From: Clostridia bacterium
Lineage (GTDB): Bacteria > Bacillota > Clostridia > Oscillospirales > Acutalibacteraceae
Length of the DNA stretch: 6,260 nt
Direction: 5' to 3'
Assembly (NCBI GenBank): GCA_900772705.1
Contig: CAAGRQ010000122.1
Location: forward strand, 1-6,260
The first letter of the stretch is position 1. Each line of letters opens with the position of its first letter. Of this stretch, positions 6,205 to 6,260 are shown one piece after another. Position numbers and translations under genes: made by a program. Under the pieces are notes generated by a model. The model saw only the letters and a program-made list of their open reading frames with translations. It searched no databases and was not told where the DNA came from.

Positions 6205-6260
6205 GTAATATTAATAGGTTATATAGAATATATATAATATATAATCTTTTAGATTAATTA
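6205..6260 (+). other. AT-rich 3' flank with weak inverted repeats
   Basis: Only 6 of these 56 bases are G or C. TAATCT at 6242-6247 and AGATTA at 6251-6256 can pair around a TTT loop, and TTATATA at 6219-6225 can pair with TATAATA-type sequence at 6231-6237 (TATATAA). Both stems are almost wholly A-U with no GC-rich core, and no clean T-run follows before the window ends. They might contribute to transcript ending, but a standard intrinsic terminator cannot be called. Confidence 0.35.

Noticed and set aside
6233..6245. Two overlapping-region TATAAT sequences (6233-6238 and 6240-6245) resembling -10 boxes
   Set aside because: They lie in low-complexity AT sequence with no TTGACA-like box at the right distance; such matches are expected by chance there.

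Overview
The window holds one very long gene (GTG at 103 to TAA at 6204, 2033 codons, plus strand). It has about 100 bases of leader before it and 56 bases of AT-rich sequence after it. The N-terminal signal peptide, C-terminal dockerin-like calcium loop, Lys/Asp/Asn/Tyr-rich protein, strong preference for CTT/CTC leucine and AAG lysine codons, and GC near 40-48% on the lines counted by hand all suggest a gut-type Firmicute, most likely Oscillospiraceae/Ruminococcaceae (Ruminococcus or Eubacterium relatives). The taxon is an inference from composition and architecture, not from a marker gene.

Layout of the protein. Residues 1-33 are a signal peptide. Residues ~34-1046 form a long, mostly helical region with no family I recognise, carrying 12 of the 15 cysteines, an isolated calcium-loop-like motif at 722-733 and a short tandem repeat at 517-536. 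Residues ~1050-1190 look like a beta-sandwich module. An AT-rich, Ser/Thr/Asn-rich linker follows at ~1197-1226, then a mixed region to ~1440. Residues 1440-1520 look helical. A tyrosine-rich stretch runs from 1550 to 1703. Two FIVAR-like helical modules lie at 1730-1807 and 1855-1901. Residues 1907-1990 resemble a carboxypeptidase-regulatory-like (CnaB/transthyretin-like) beta domain. The C-terminus (1991-2033) is half a type I dockerin: one complete calcium loop, then a helix where the second loop would be expected.

What it suggests. This is an exported, multi-modular surface or extracellular protein with no catalytic domain I can recognise. It has no LPxTG sorting signal and no C-terminal membrane anchor, so retention at the surface, if any, would rely on the dockerin-like tail or on other binding modules. 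No second gene can be supported. The leader contains two complementary pairs in a crossing (pseudoknot-like) arrangement, and two short upstream reading frames that may or may not be the end of another gene. The best candidates for something undescribed are the ~1000-residue helical region and the degenerate dockerin.
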